From contig CM035320.1 in assembly GCA_000497125.2 (NCBI GenBank), positions 951,197 through 1,015,196 on the forward strand: a DNA stretch of 64,000 nucleotides, given 5' to 3'. Below are positions 12,065-24,600 of this stretch, one piece after another (position 1 is the first letter of the stretch; every line of letters begins with the position of its first letter). The position numbers and the translations under genes are program-made. Origin of the DNA: Spironucleus salmonicida (Eukaryota > Fornicata > Diplomonadida > Hexamitidae). The notes below the pieces were generated by a model. That model worked only from the letters and a program-made list of their open reading frames with translations, was not told where the DNA came from and did not search any database.

Positions 12065-14179
12065 GTGTAGTGTTTCAGTAGATATTAGCCCGTCGCTAAT
12101 CCGCAGTTTAGCAAAATGGCCTTCAAAAATTTTTCAAAACATAAATCGCAAAGCGGTTATTATTTATGAACAATTTAAAGACGAATTGCTAACGGAATCG
12201 AACGGACGAATATAGAAATTCTCTATTTCTAATCAGTAGTTGGTACGGGGAGAGCATTGCACTCTTTCACATACATCAAATTTTTTAGTATAATAAAGTA
12301 TATAAATTATATACTTTAGTAGTTAGTCAACCCGCCTAAACCCCCGAAACGGCAGTCGGCCATTTCAAAATAATTGCCATGCATTATTATATACATTCCA
12401 CAAATATTAATCGATTTAACGATATATGAACACATAGTTCAAACACATCTAAAGAGGACAAACAAGACAAAGAACCTATAGAAAGACAAGAAAGGCATTT
12501 CGAGCATTTAGAAAGGGCAAAACAAAATAGGGAAAACATAGCGAGCAGTATAAAAAAGGGAAGAAACTCGAAGATATAAATATATATCAAAAGTATTATA
12601 TATAAAAATTAAGCATCTATTTTTTAAACTATAACAAATGAGCCTTAACCACAACTTGATTCTCAAGAAAACAACACAATCGGTATAAAATAAGCTTAAC
12701 GCTGATCTGTAGCCATAAAAGGATAAATATAAAAAGATTATTAAAAACTTTTAAATATTATAAACAAAACTAAACGAAGTAGCTATGGATAGCTTATCCG
12801 AAGATCAAACTAAAGAGCTAAAGAAATAAAACAACGAATATATAGAACCAATTTCAAAAAGATGGATTATAACTAATTTGAAAGACCTTACAATTACATA
12901 AATATACTAGACAATAAAATAAAAGCTAATATACAAAACCTTAAAAACGAAGCATTTAGATTCGACAACCAATTCATTACGTAAAGATGGTACACTGAAA
13001 AGGTTAGTTAACTAAGAGCTTAAAATATTAAATATGAACAAATGAAAACATAACTTAAAACAAGAATCCAAAAAGGATTAGAACTAAGAATGTTAAATTA
13101 GCTTAATCACGAAATAGATAAGATATCAAAGTTACAAGGTGTAGCACAAATACAAGAATTCGAAATTAGTTATGATAAATATATTAACGAAAACGATAAC
13201 ATACTTGAGACCATAGGGAAGGATTTCAAATTGGATCAGATGGATTTAAAATACATTAACTCCTTGGAATACTTTAAAAATAATTTTAACAGTAGCATAC
13301 CCTTTGAAATCATAACGGATACACCTTACCTGGGTCTATATTACAGTAAGTCTAATTATTACGACACCTATGTGGTTGCAAATATTAGTTATATTAAATA
13401 AAACGGTAACATAATTCCTATAGGATTCATAATTTAAAATTAGATGTCAAGTCTATTAGAATCAATATTTGAAGAAGTGATAAGCGACGGAGAGAAGTAT
13501 TTTAATAGAGATGTTAGCAGTACAGATGTAATGCTTTTTCAAAATATTGGTGTCATAAACATATAGGTCCTTTTTCCTGAATAAATAGTATAAAACGTAT
13601 TTAAAGATAAGGATGAGTTTTATGTATCAGAAGTAGATCCTTAATATGGCGAAGGTTATTAAATAGGATTGATATGTAGAAATGTAGGCCATGGATATTA
13701 AGGAAACGCAACACTAGAGTAAAAGTTTAAAGGGTCTATATTCTTTGTCAAAAATAATCACAACACCTGTCTATGCACGGCCATCATTGCAGTATTCACC
13801 AAGAAATCAAAAATAGTTGATAAGAAACATATCTTTTAGTTAGAAGGGACACCATATGCAATAGCCACAATAGCATTTGATGCAGGTAAGGCTTTACAAA
13901 TGTATTTAGATAAGCCCTCAGACAAAACTAAAACTAGAAACTAAAACTTATACTACTTTACGCATATGCTTATAAATGAAATCCGCAAAGATGCAGAGGG
14001 GTTAGCAGATACAGAGATACTAATAAGAGCAGAAAGGTATTTGAATATAAAAAAAGTAGCAGAAGTTAATAAAGTAAATGATTTGTATCCAAATTCAGAA
14101 ATGGAGCTTTTATTAGTTTTATGCAATGGACATTACAATGTCATAATGGATTTTAAACAATGAATAAATACAATGAACC

Positions 14180-17100
14180 CAATGCACAAGGCATATATTT
14201 ATTGCTATCAACACCAAAACCTATCCCATAAGAAGAACCAATGTTATGAATGCACACAAGCAGACGAAGTGGCTACTAAGTATTATTGTACGTTTTGCAA
14301 CTACAGTCATGTAAGATCAAAAAACAACAAAAGTTATTAATGTTAAAACTGTAAAATATAGCTCCATAACACACCCAATAGCAAATGCTTAGAACGACAT
14401 TAAAAGAAATGCGAGAAGTTTTCACCATGCAGTCATTGTAATACGACACACAACTCATCACGCAAATGTAAAACGTAAATTGAATATGAAGGATAGTACT
14501 TCAAATAAGGAAACCTTTATGATGAATAGAAATCATTTCTAACTCGGGATATAGAAAGCCTATTCGAGAATCTAAATGAAGATGATGATAACTATTCAAA
14601 GTATTCAATGAAGCACATCCCCTTTTTAGTAACATGGATTATAAACATATACGATAAGGAAATAAAACCATACGAAGAGATGGATCACTTTTATGATAAC
14701 GCACTTAGATTAAAAGAACCAGGCAACTACATCACTTCAACAGACGATTTGCTAATCAAATTTATAAGGCACATGGAACCAATAGCTAAGAAATATAAGA
14801 TAAAAGACTTCTATGCACACAATGCAGCAGCATATGACAAATACTTATTATTAGCAGCTATAATGAAAGTGAAAGAGCAATTCGAATTCGAAACATTGAT
14901 TTCAAACAACTACCTATTGAATTTGAAAATAAATGGAATGTCGTTTAAGGATTCATTTAGACTCATAACTTCACCATTAGCAAAACTAAATAAGGAATTG
15001 GCCCTTGGCCTTGAAGTTGGAAAACAACTATAGTCATACACGTTCTTAACAAAAGATATATTTGATTTGTATATTTAAAACGGAGGGAGTCTTAAATCAA
15101 TAAGTGAATTAGTAAAAGAAGGCATTCTATAACAGAAACACTTTGATAAGCTAAGCTTGGATGAGTTCAATTAATATGCTAGCTACTATGATCACTTAGA
15201 CTTCATTGATTAGTATATTAATTATTGTATTCAAGATAGCTCATTTTAAGCAAAGCTCTTGTGAAATGGGTAGAAGTATCACTAAAGGAATAGGGTGTCA
15301 ACAGGCTCAACTATTTAACAGCATCAGCAATGCCAATGAACCTATTCACACACCACTGCAATACAAAGATATAAATAGGTTATCACGATCTAAAACATAA
15401 CAAATCGAAATGCGAGTATCGCTTAGCACATCTAACTTTGAATGATAGTGGAATGATAAATAAACTTTTAGGAACCAAGTTTACCAAGATAACAAATGTA
15501 CTCTACAATCAACGATTCTTAGATACAAGATACAATATTGATATAGTATTCCATGGTGACACGGATGGCGCAACTAAGAAGTATGGATTAGAATTGGATG
15601 GAGTGTTCTATCATGGGTTAAAGGAATTAAAGCAAACATATAAGTATTATAAAGTAATGCAAGAAAGGAAGAGGCAGCATCAAACGAAGGGATTACGCTT
15701 AAAAGATAGAATGAATGAAGGAGTATTTGAAGACATCTTTCATGTAGCAGACGTTGAGTTTATTAAATTTGAATAGGACAACGATATCAAGATAGAGATA
15801 CCTCCGTAATACAACATAAGCAATAGATCGATATTACAAAGAGGAAGAACTGAATGCTACACTCATTATAGAGAAATCGATAGACCAAACGAAAAGCTGT
15901 ACGGAATTGGCTTCACATCGCTTTACCCTTCAGGCATGGTATTTGGAAACTTACCTTTAAGAGATTTGATTGTTGGAACACAAGCAGGAAGCTTAACGTA
16001 TACCAAAAGTATTGATTCAAAAGATATAGCAAAGTATACGTTTAAACTTGATTAAGCCTATATTGATAACTTAATTGAATACGTTAATAACATACCAAGA
16101 TAGATTACAGCAGAAGAAAGGCTTCAATACTACTTAGCTGGATGTGATAAGATGAAACGAGTAATATAAATCAAATGTTAGATGCTACCACCAAGGGATT
16201 TAAAGTTCCCAGTGTTAGGATGCCATATTTGTAACAAGTTGCTATTTCCCTTATGTAGAACATGCGCAGAATAGTAATGTTTGTATGTTAACAATCACAA
16301 ATCATGCAAAGACAATAATGAATAAAGATATCTAACAGGGTTTTGGCATGAAACTGAATTGATAAATACATTATACGAAGGTTATAAGTTCAGGGAGATA
16401 TACGAGACACATACTTACTAAGTATCTACTTTTAATGATAACGAATATTAAGGAGGAAACTTCATTAATTCAGAGATGTTCAACAAGACCCTGAACCCAG
16501 ATCAAGATGTTTATAAGGATGAAGATGATCTAAAGCAATTAGCAAATGATTGTGACTTTGATTATATTTATAACGATGGCATGCATCAATCAAATAAAAG
16601 AGTGAAGGTGAATATAGGTAACTTAAACTAAACCAAGGAGTAAAAACATTCTATAAACTATTGCTAAATGCAACGTATGGTAAGACAGGCTAGAATGTTG
16701 TAATACCAACGGAGTCGTTTGATAAGGGTGAATTACTTTTTGACATGCATGACGAAGAGCTGCATAAGAATTATAAAATTGAATTAATTGAATAAGTATG
16801 ATTAAGAATACTTATGCATACGAAGAAGAGTTGTAATAAACATAAAGAACCTAATCAAATGCATCCTTGGCAGGAACGATAACAGCAGTAGCAAGAACTA
16901 TGCTTAATACATTAATAAGATATGTAAATGATGAATTAAAAGAAACTGTCTTATACGCTGATACAGATTCAGTTTACTGTGTTTTAGATAGAGTAAAGTT
17001 CCCAAACCTAACTTCAGTAACCTTCAAGAATACATACTCTTGCAAATGCGAATAGAAGCTTGATCCAAATGAATGGGTTTGTATAGGTCCTAAGTCATAT

Positions 17101-17457
17101 ACATACACAGATGGAATCAAATACGCTCAAAAATCCAAGGGTATCACCTTAGATAAAACATATATTATTGAAGTAGAGGAAGGGAAGCTTGTTCATGTAT
17201 TCGATATTTATAAATCAATATTATTTGATTAAGTATAATTTAATGAGGATGATAGTATTTAAATGAAAGACTCAAACGCTGAGACAAAAGTAAAACAGGA
17301 GTTAAACTATATAAGAGATAATAAAACATATAACATATATACGCATACAAGATATAAAGTAATTAGATAATAGTAATAAAAGAGGCTTATTGATTTTACT
17401 TCAAGAGCTGATTAGATATCAACATTGCCTTTTGGATATGATAAAGTATATGCGTGA
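14180..17457 (+). mobile_element. Part of virus-like element: protein-primed B-family DNA polymerase
   Basis: The DNA polymerase of the element. Landmarks seen in order are a cysteine-rich CxxC zinc-like region near the N-terminal side, an exonuclease I-type motif RDIES, an exonuclease II-type motif around NAAAYD, an exonuclease III-type YCIQD, a motif A-type TSLYPS, a motif B-type NATYGKTG, and motif C YADTDS. Order and spacing are those of protein-primed family B polymerases of Polintons, adenoviruses and linear plasmids. It is broken in a few places and treated as a fossil. Confidence 0.8.
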
Positions 17458-17670
17458 TTCATGTAATCCATTTTGGATTCCGATTCACTTTAGCGAATCA
17501 CTTTAGTCGTTCATTTTTTGTATTAATAAAACAGCATTGAAAGCAAAGCTTCCCGGACGCCTTCAGTACACATGGAGTACAATATCCAATCAGACGAAAT
17601 TCAGTTTTTGATATGAAAAACAAAAAAATACTCGGACGCAACCGTCCGACCTCAGGGGGTCTAAATTGAA
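17455..17670. other. GC-rich hairpin cluster inside the virus-like element
   Basis: The gap between polymerase and ATPase frames holds imperfect palindromes, including GATTCACTTTAGCGAATC and CGGACGCAACCGTCCG, in an otherwise AT-rich element. A comparable palindromic patch (GATCGCTTTCCGGCCGGATC) lies at about 19,900. They could be transcription terminators or processing signals of the element. Confidence 0.45.
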
Positions 17671-17673
17671 ATA

Positions 17674-18653
17674 ATGAGTTACGGTTATTTTGGACTTATG
17701 GGTTCAGCAGGAACATGCAAGACGTCTTCGATTAATAAAATAAATTAAGTATGTTAAGATTAAAGTAAACTATCAAAGTATAATTTAGATGACTTTCATT
17801 TAAATAACTGAACTATAACTCATACGTTCTTCTTAAGTCCAACTATCGATTATGATTAAATTTATTAAAACTCAAAAAGCAAAGACAATAGAATTAATAT
17901 ACCATTTGTTGATTCGAACGGAATGACATCAAAATAAAAGTTATTAATGTTATGTTAAGAATTATAGAAAATGAAAATCATTATAAATCTATCATTGATA
18001 ATATACGATTAGATACGAACTACTTTAAAAGATAAAGGAATTAAAAAGAAATTAAAAATAGAGATCAAAAACTATTATTTCAAATTTTCAAAAACATACT
18101 TTCACAATTCGAATGGGTAAAGTAATAGTATTAATAATGTTTAGTTTTATAGAAAGACTGTTTAGGTGATGATGTTGATTAGTATATGTAATTGCTGTAT
18201 GAATAAATTGGATTGCGCTATAATAAATATTAGATACGAAGATAAAAAATAGTTTTATTATTAGATGACATGCGCGGGAGTTCAGTATTTCAAACTACTA
18301 TTGAATCTTATTTCTATAAGCTAATTATTTAAAGAAGACATCTTGGAATTTGGGCAACCATTTCATGTTTACATTCTATTAAGATACTGTATGGATCTTT
18401 TAGATAGTTGTTTACAGCTTTCTTGTTAATAAACGGTCTCAAGGAAGAACATATAAAAGATATCTTTGAGGATATCGGAAGGACAAGAAGTTAAGAATTC
18501 GAATCGAAATAGTTTATTGAATTGTATGATAGATCCATTGGTTATTTTGAAAACGACTATTCGAAGAGAGGTTAATTCAAATATAGTTTTGAATATATAA
18601 TTATTTAACCAGACCCAATGATCTTTATAAACTTTGATAAATAAGTTAAGTGA
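17674..18653 (+). mobile_element. Part of virus-like element: FtsK/HerA (A32)-type packaging ATPase
   Basis: The frame begins MSYGYFGLMGSAG, where GSAGTCKTS is a P-loop (Walker A), and later has a hydrophobic strand ending in LLLDDMRGS (Walker B) and a conserved-looking GIWATISCLHS. This is the plan of genome-packaging ATPases of Polintons and large DNA viruses. Treated as a fossil; slight decay cannot be excluded. Confidence 0.6.
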
Positions 18654-19940
18654 GTATCTGTTAATTTATCGTATATTTAAAAGCTAATGTACTCAATTTT
18701 TTTTAAGTTCAAGAAATGGTAAAGTTCATAAATGTAAAACTACTGATTGAAGAAAACAAAAGAAACGATTTCGCTTTCAGCTAAGTAATAGTAAACAATG
18801 AACCCATAAAAATAACTAAGGAAACTAGTACTAAGCAGAAATTTGAAAGTAATAAAGTATATAACAAAGTTGAATAAATAAGATTGCTTAATAAAGATAA
18901 ATAAGTAATAGCTATGCTACCTGAAGAACTTGCACAATAGAACTATTATCATACTCCTGATGTACTTAGCACTAAGCCAGCCTATAGCAAGTATATAATA
19001 ATTAACAAGATTGAAACATGTCAGTTTGGTACATAGTATAAACAAATCTAATATTTATTAGATGAAAAACAAGTGAAAGCTATTTAAGCTATTGAGCCAG
19101 CTTCAAGAGAACTATATTTCTGATCCAAAAGGATTTAAGCAAAAAATAAAAACCAAATAACTATGGTCGCCTTTGGGCTTCCACTTCTTAAAGATCATAA
19201 CGTATATTTTAAAGAAACTTTTTTTAATAAACAAAAATGGATCGATAAGCAATAGTTAAAGATCAAGAAACAAAACCAACTTACAAAGAAGCGATATAGG
19301 TTATGTAAAAGTAAGATAGCTTAGAAGCCTACTCAAAAGAAGTTATCAAGAGTATTGAAATACTTCCAAAAGCTCTGATGTTGAACCTCCATCTAAAGTA
19401 AACTTCAGCCAAACCAATTATAATAACATGCAATCGTCAATATTAAAGTTTGAGGATGATCGTAACAATACTAAGTTTGAACATTATAGTAAAATACTAA
19501 TAGTAATATATATTTCCTTAGAACTAACAGACAGACGGTTGTATGACATGGCTGAATAAGTTGTAGCGTTATCAGAGTAGTGTTTCAAAGGCAATAAATA
19601 GGGTGACGTTAGACTGTACATCCCGATGATTATGTTAGATACGATTCTGTAAGAGAACTAATCAACTTCATCTAAAGGATGTAAGACTTATTTATAGGAA
19701 TTAATTAATAGAGTTTTGAAAAACAATAAACGGAAGGACCTTATTAAATTAGTTGAGAATCTAGTTTACATAGTAACTAAAACGTTTACATGGTGTTGAA
19801 TGTGAAAGCGTTATATTTTTTAAATGTTAATTAACTATAATGAACCATATCTGAACAATTCGATTTTGCATAATGCAATCCAGCCGTCCAGCAATCTCTA
19901 GGGTGATCGCTTTCCGGCCGGATCACTTATATTAATATTC

Positions 19941-21672
19941 TATATTTTTAATCTTATTGTACCTTTAATCTTCCTCAACTAATCCTATTAGTAAGTAATA
20001 CATAGATAAAGTATGATATTGTATTCTAGAATTTCAAAAACGGAAAGCTATGGTTTATGGTCGCAAGACTGGCATAAAAAATGATCTGACGAGGTTGAAA
20101 TAGGAGATTGCCAGATCATACTTTTAGCATGGGTTGTTTACTACTTATGAATTGCATGTATAATCATAATATACTTTTTTAAAATTCAAAATAGAAATTT
20201 ATCTTGTAAGAATAGTTAAGAAAACATTAGAATATTAGGCTTATGTAAGGAATGTATATACTGAATAAGCAATATATTTACAATATACTTATTGCGTATG
20301 AATGTACATTAAATTATATAAAAATATTTCAAATAAAGTTTAGTAAAAATATATAGCCTCGAATTTACTTTTAACTATTACTCCTAATAAGTAATTGACA
20401 TACTTATAATTTCATTATAATCTTCCTATAAAATGTCTATTAAGTATACTTTAACAGCTTTTAATTCAGAATCGATATAGTATTAGTATACAATTAGAAA
20501 ATATTAAAGAAATTTTAAATTAAGAAATATACCGAGATACTTTTACATTAGAACATGTAAAAAACTTTAAATTATCTCTTATTCCTTTTACGTTTCCATT
20601 AGTGTAACTCTAATTTAAAGGATAAAATAACGACATTTAATAAAACATACAGAAAGAGTAATTTAATATTAGTTTCATTATTTCATAGAAATAGAATGAC
20701 TAGTATCGTATAACCCTTATAAATATTATAACTGAAATATTATCATACGAACCATATATTAGTATACAACATCGTTTACTAACTGCCTTATCTTTTATTT
20801 AGTTATTTATATAATCATATTAGTCTTTAGCTGTCTGATTTTCTCGTTAGTAAAATTAATATAACTTTTAAATAGTCTTAATTAAATGTAGTATCAAGAG
20901 TATATCACATAGTAGTTACGATAATTTTAAAATTACAATTAAATAATTATTGAAAAGGAATAAAGTAAAAATAATATGTTAGATTATATTTTTATAAGAT
21001 ATTATAGTCTATAGTTATGAAGAAGAATTAAACAACAGTAATGGTAATTTTCAACTGCAACTGTTTTGTTTGGCAAGATAATACAGATAATTTAACAAAT
21101 ATTGATTATTTCTAAATAAAAATTAATATTATTAGGGTTTTCAATATAGTTTACACTTATAATAATTCAATCTATATATTTCTTTTACTAGGAAATATCA
21201 ATATGATTTATGAGGATTGTTGTTAGCTTTTAAGCTATTGTTGATCCGATCAATGTTATTTCAGTAATAAGTAATTATCTTTTTATAATATAATATACTA
21301 TTATAATTTTTAATCCGTATAATGAGAGTACTTTACGGAAACCAATTTATTTTTATACATGTCTGCTAATAGTTATAATAATGAAAATAATTTATCTAGA
21401 TTATTTGATATTGTAGATTTTAACTTAAATACCTATTAGTCTGATGAAAATAAATATAGTATATTGAAATGTAGAAAAGTCAACTTTCGTCTCTAATCAT
21501 TAAAATATCAGGGGTATTTTTATTTAATTGTTTAAAATTTAATGTATTAGAATTATAAATCTTAAAGCATCCTCTTTTAGATAATAAAGATTATTATAAT
21601 GAATTATTACTCCATCTTCTACTATATTGCAATAAATAAAGCCTACTATACGTACAAAAATTAACATTATTT
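19941..21672. other. AT-rich spacer between virus-like element and giant gene 3' end
   Basis: About 1.7 kb of very AT-rich DNA. A possible stem (ATGATCTG...CAGATCAT) sits near 20,078-20,120, and a short repeat related to CAATATACTTTTATTG lies near 20,285. It includes the 3' flank of the giant minus-strand gene. No gene is recognised. Confidence 0.4.
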
Positions 21673-24600
21673 TCACTTAAATTGTAAAGAACTCATATTT
21701 CGTCTTATATTTGGGTCGGTGGTAATTTTATTCTAATTAATCTATTCTGATTATAGCTGAAGTTACGGTATTTCCTTATTATTTTATTTTGCAGGCAACT
21801 TAGTAATTAAAGTGTCATAATTTTTAAGGTAAAATACTTACTTATTAGAGGTAGGCGTAACAACCTACTCAGAAATTTAAACAGCAGTAGTAGGCATTAG
21901 TGATGCTGCACTTAATTATTTTTACGTGATACTTCTAGAATAGATATTAAGCTACATATCTTTTAAAAGTTAATTATGGGTCGTAGGTGCACTTTTTTAC
22001 TAATTATAATTTGTCTTGGCTGGTTTAAAAAATTCCTTGTATTGTTTTCTGGATTTAAAAAATGCTTTTACTCCAGTAATAATTTTAGATGTATCGGAAA
22101 TTTGTCTATTTCTTCTATGATCCCAATACGAACTTTATATATTGAAATGTAATAAACTTATAAAAACAATAACTAATGAGATTGCTTATAATATTATTAC
22201 AAGCAATGAAATTGTATAATTATTATCTCTTGCTGTTTTAAAATCTCCAACCGCGGTAATAAATTATGCCCATATTGCTGAGGAGATGAGGTTTATCCCG
22301 AACTCTACTGCAGAAATGTGCATCATAACGACAATATTAACAATATTGAAGAATATTTACGTAAATAAGCTGGACAGAAAAATGTCATATTCTAGAATCG
22401 ATTTTATTATCTCGCTTGGGTATGTTAGACCGACCATGCTATTTACCATAAAGGATGCCAGGGAAAGTCTCCCGATGGCACCGACCTCGCCGTATCTCCC
22501 GAGTATCAGGTCGAACAGATAGAACTGGGCACCATTTAGCAGTATTGCAATGCTGACCATGATCTGCCCTGATATGATATTCCAGCTGGAGGATTTCGAG
22601 AAATACCCTAACTGCTCTGTACCTTAAATCGCAAATAGGATCTATGCGAATATCGGCAGCATGATTGCGATGAACACCGCCAGCTTCTGCTAAGATTTGA
22701 AGCGGAAGCCAGCCAGAAATACACACATGAAGAGCGTCACGAGCGGACCGGCCAGCTTGTAGATTTGCTCGCCGAAGTCATGCACCACGTCTGACACCAC
22801 CTGGTACTGCACGAAGTGAAACGAAAGCTCTAGGAGTGCCGCCAGGATGAACAGGAAGAAATGGGATGGGAGGTTGTAGAAGAACTGCGTGTACGTCGGA
22901 ACCGCCAACAGGAAGAGCACGAGCACGAAGGGGACCATCGAGAAAATATTGACTGCGATCTACATGAAGAAGTCGTTGATGTAGACGTCCTGGATAGCGA
23001 TGATAATGGCAAGGGCCTGGGAGAGCATGACGAATATCAGGTGCGGCCCGATCCGCTTGATTTGGCGCTTGGCATAGACAACTATCTTCCGCTTCCCGGC
23101 CTTCGATAACCTGAGAATTACGATTAGGAGCACCAGCAGGAGCAAGAATGAGAGCACCGGGACGGCAATCACAAAGGTCATGTATCCGGGGGAGATCCGC
23201 TCCACCACGCACTGATCGACCACTAAGATGAACCTTGGCCCGCAGTAGTCGCACTCCGCCACGCCCATCTGGTTTCGGAAGCACACCCCAGTCGGGCTTT
23301 GCAGCAGGGGGCAACAGCAGCGCGAGAAGGCCTCGGTATGACAGTCGCAGCTTATGTACCCCTGTGTGCACTCTGAACAGACCGCTCCGCCCCAGCCTTC
23401 CTAGCACTCCCCGCAGAACAGCTAGTTGGCCGTAGCTATGCAAGTGCCGCGCAGCTAGTCATTCTCCGGTGCAGTAGCCGTGCCGCAGTTGCCTTTGATA
23501 TGCCCCAGCCCGGGCCTGCATACGAGGCACTGCTGTATGTTCATGTCGAAACTAAGACAGGGCGAATCGGCGCAAGTGACGAGGGTGGCGGTCTGGAAGC
23601 ACTCGCCTGGGAAGTTCACGGCGTGTTGCTTGCACTCTGGGCCGAAGGTGGCTTCGACCGAGCACATCGTGCAGTTGAACGACTGACGGTGCGGACCGCA
23701 CGTTGGACAGTAATAATCTCCGGAACTGTCTTTCCCGCATGCGGTAGATGACGCCTACAGGCAGTACCCACCCAGCAGCGAGAAGATGTCCTCGCACCGG
23801 AAGCAGTTGTGGGAGAGTGCGTGCCCTAGTGAGCAGGAACCACACTAAATAGAGTCGCCCGAGTAGAAGCAGCTCCCCTGGGTGCAGTCGGCGCACGGTA
23901 TCAGGCACCGGTTGACGCCGATGACGACCAGCTCGTCAGCGGGCAGTATGTTGGAGCTGGTGTAACCGGGCTGGCAGTCGTTGCACTCGCCAGAAACATC
24001 GATTTGGTACCCAAGCGAGCATGTGGTGCACAGCGGCATGGCGTAGTTGTACTGGCACTCCTGGCAAAAGCTGTCTAGCGAGTCGACCGCGTTCGTGAAG
24101 CAGACCCCAGTGGCCACGTCGTTCCGGTAGTAGCAGCTTCCCTCCCTTTCCAGTTCTGAGCACTCATCGCATGAGGGACCCGCGTACCCCTTGTAGCAGC
24201 TGCACATTACTTATCCCTGGAGGGTGAAACAGTCGCCGTTGGGGTTAGGGATCGGCGGGTAGCACTTGTTCTCGTGGAGAATGAAGCCGAGGTAACAGCT
24301 GCTGCAGAAGTACGAGGGTCCCTGGTCGTAACACTCTCCAGCGCACTCCGGAAGTACGCACCTCGCCAGACACTGCTGACCCACGAGGACCTTCCCCGGG
24401 AGGCAGGAGGCGCAAACCAGTGTTCCAGCCCCGTTGCGGTAACACCCGTCGTCGGTCACCTGCACCTAGCACGCACCACCTGCGAAGATAAATCCGTCGA
24501 TGCAGGCATCGCACTGTTAGCCTGTAAACGAGCCGACGCAGCTGGAGCACCGGACGCCGCCAGGAGTGTAGAAGCAGGTCCCCTCTGCACACGTAATGCA

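Larger units (their letters stand above)
12065..19940 (+). mobile_element. Broken virus-like element, Polinton/Tlr-like (protein-primed PolB plus packaging ATPase)
   Basis: All recognisable frames lie on the plus strand. Parts in order: a short basic protein (about 12,426-12,640); a protein of unknown function (about 12,785-14,163); a protein-primed B-family DNA polymerase (about 14,180-17,457); a GC-rich hairpin-bearing gap (17,455-17,670); a packaging-type ATPase (17,674-18,653); and two or three unrecognised frames (about 18,716-19,800). No integrase or capsid was recognised and no terminal inverted repeat found, so both ends are estimates. It looks broken, with perhaps a handful of interruptions, yet long open stretches remain, suggesting a fairly young fossil. 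Its left end coincides with the duplication breakpoint. A relative of Tetrahymena Tlr/Maverick elements, a Polinton-like virus or a linear plasmid would all fit. Confidence 0.7.

Noticed and set aside
12065-19940. Terminal inverted repeats and target-site duplication for the virus-like element.
   Set aside because: I compared the GC-richer ends (about 12,080-12,370 and 19,860-19,935) on both strands and found no convincing match; the left end coincides with a duplication breakpoint, which hides any target duplication.
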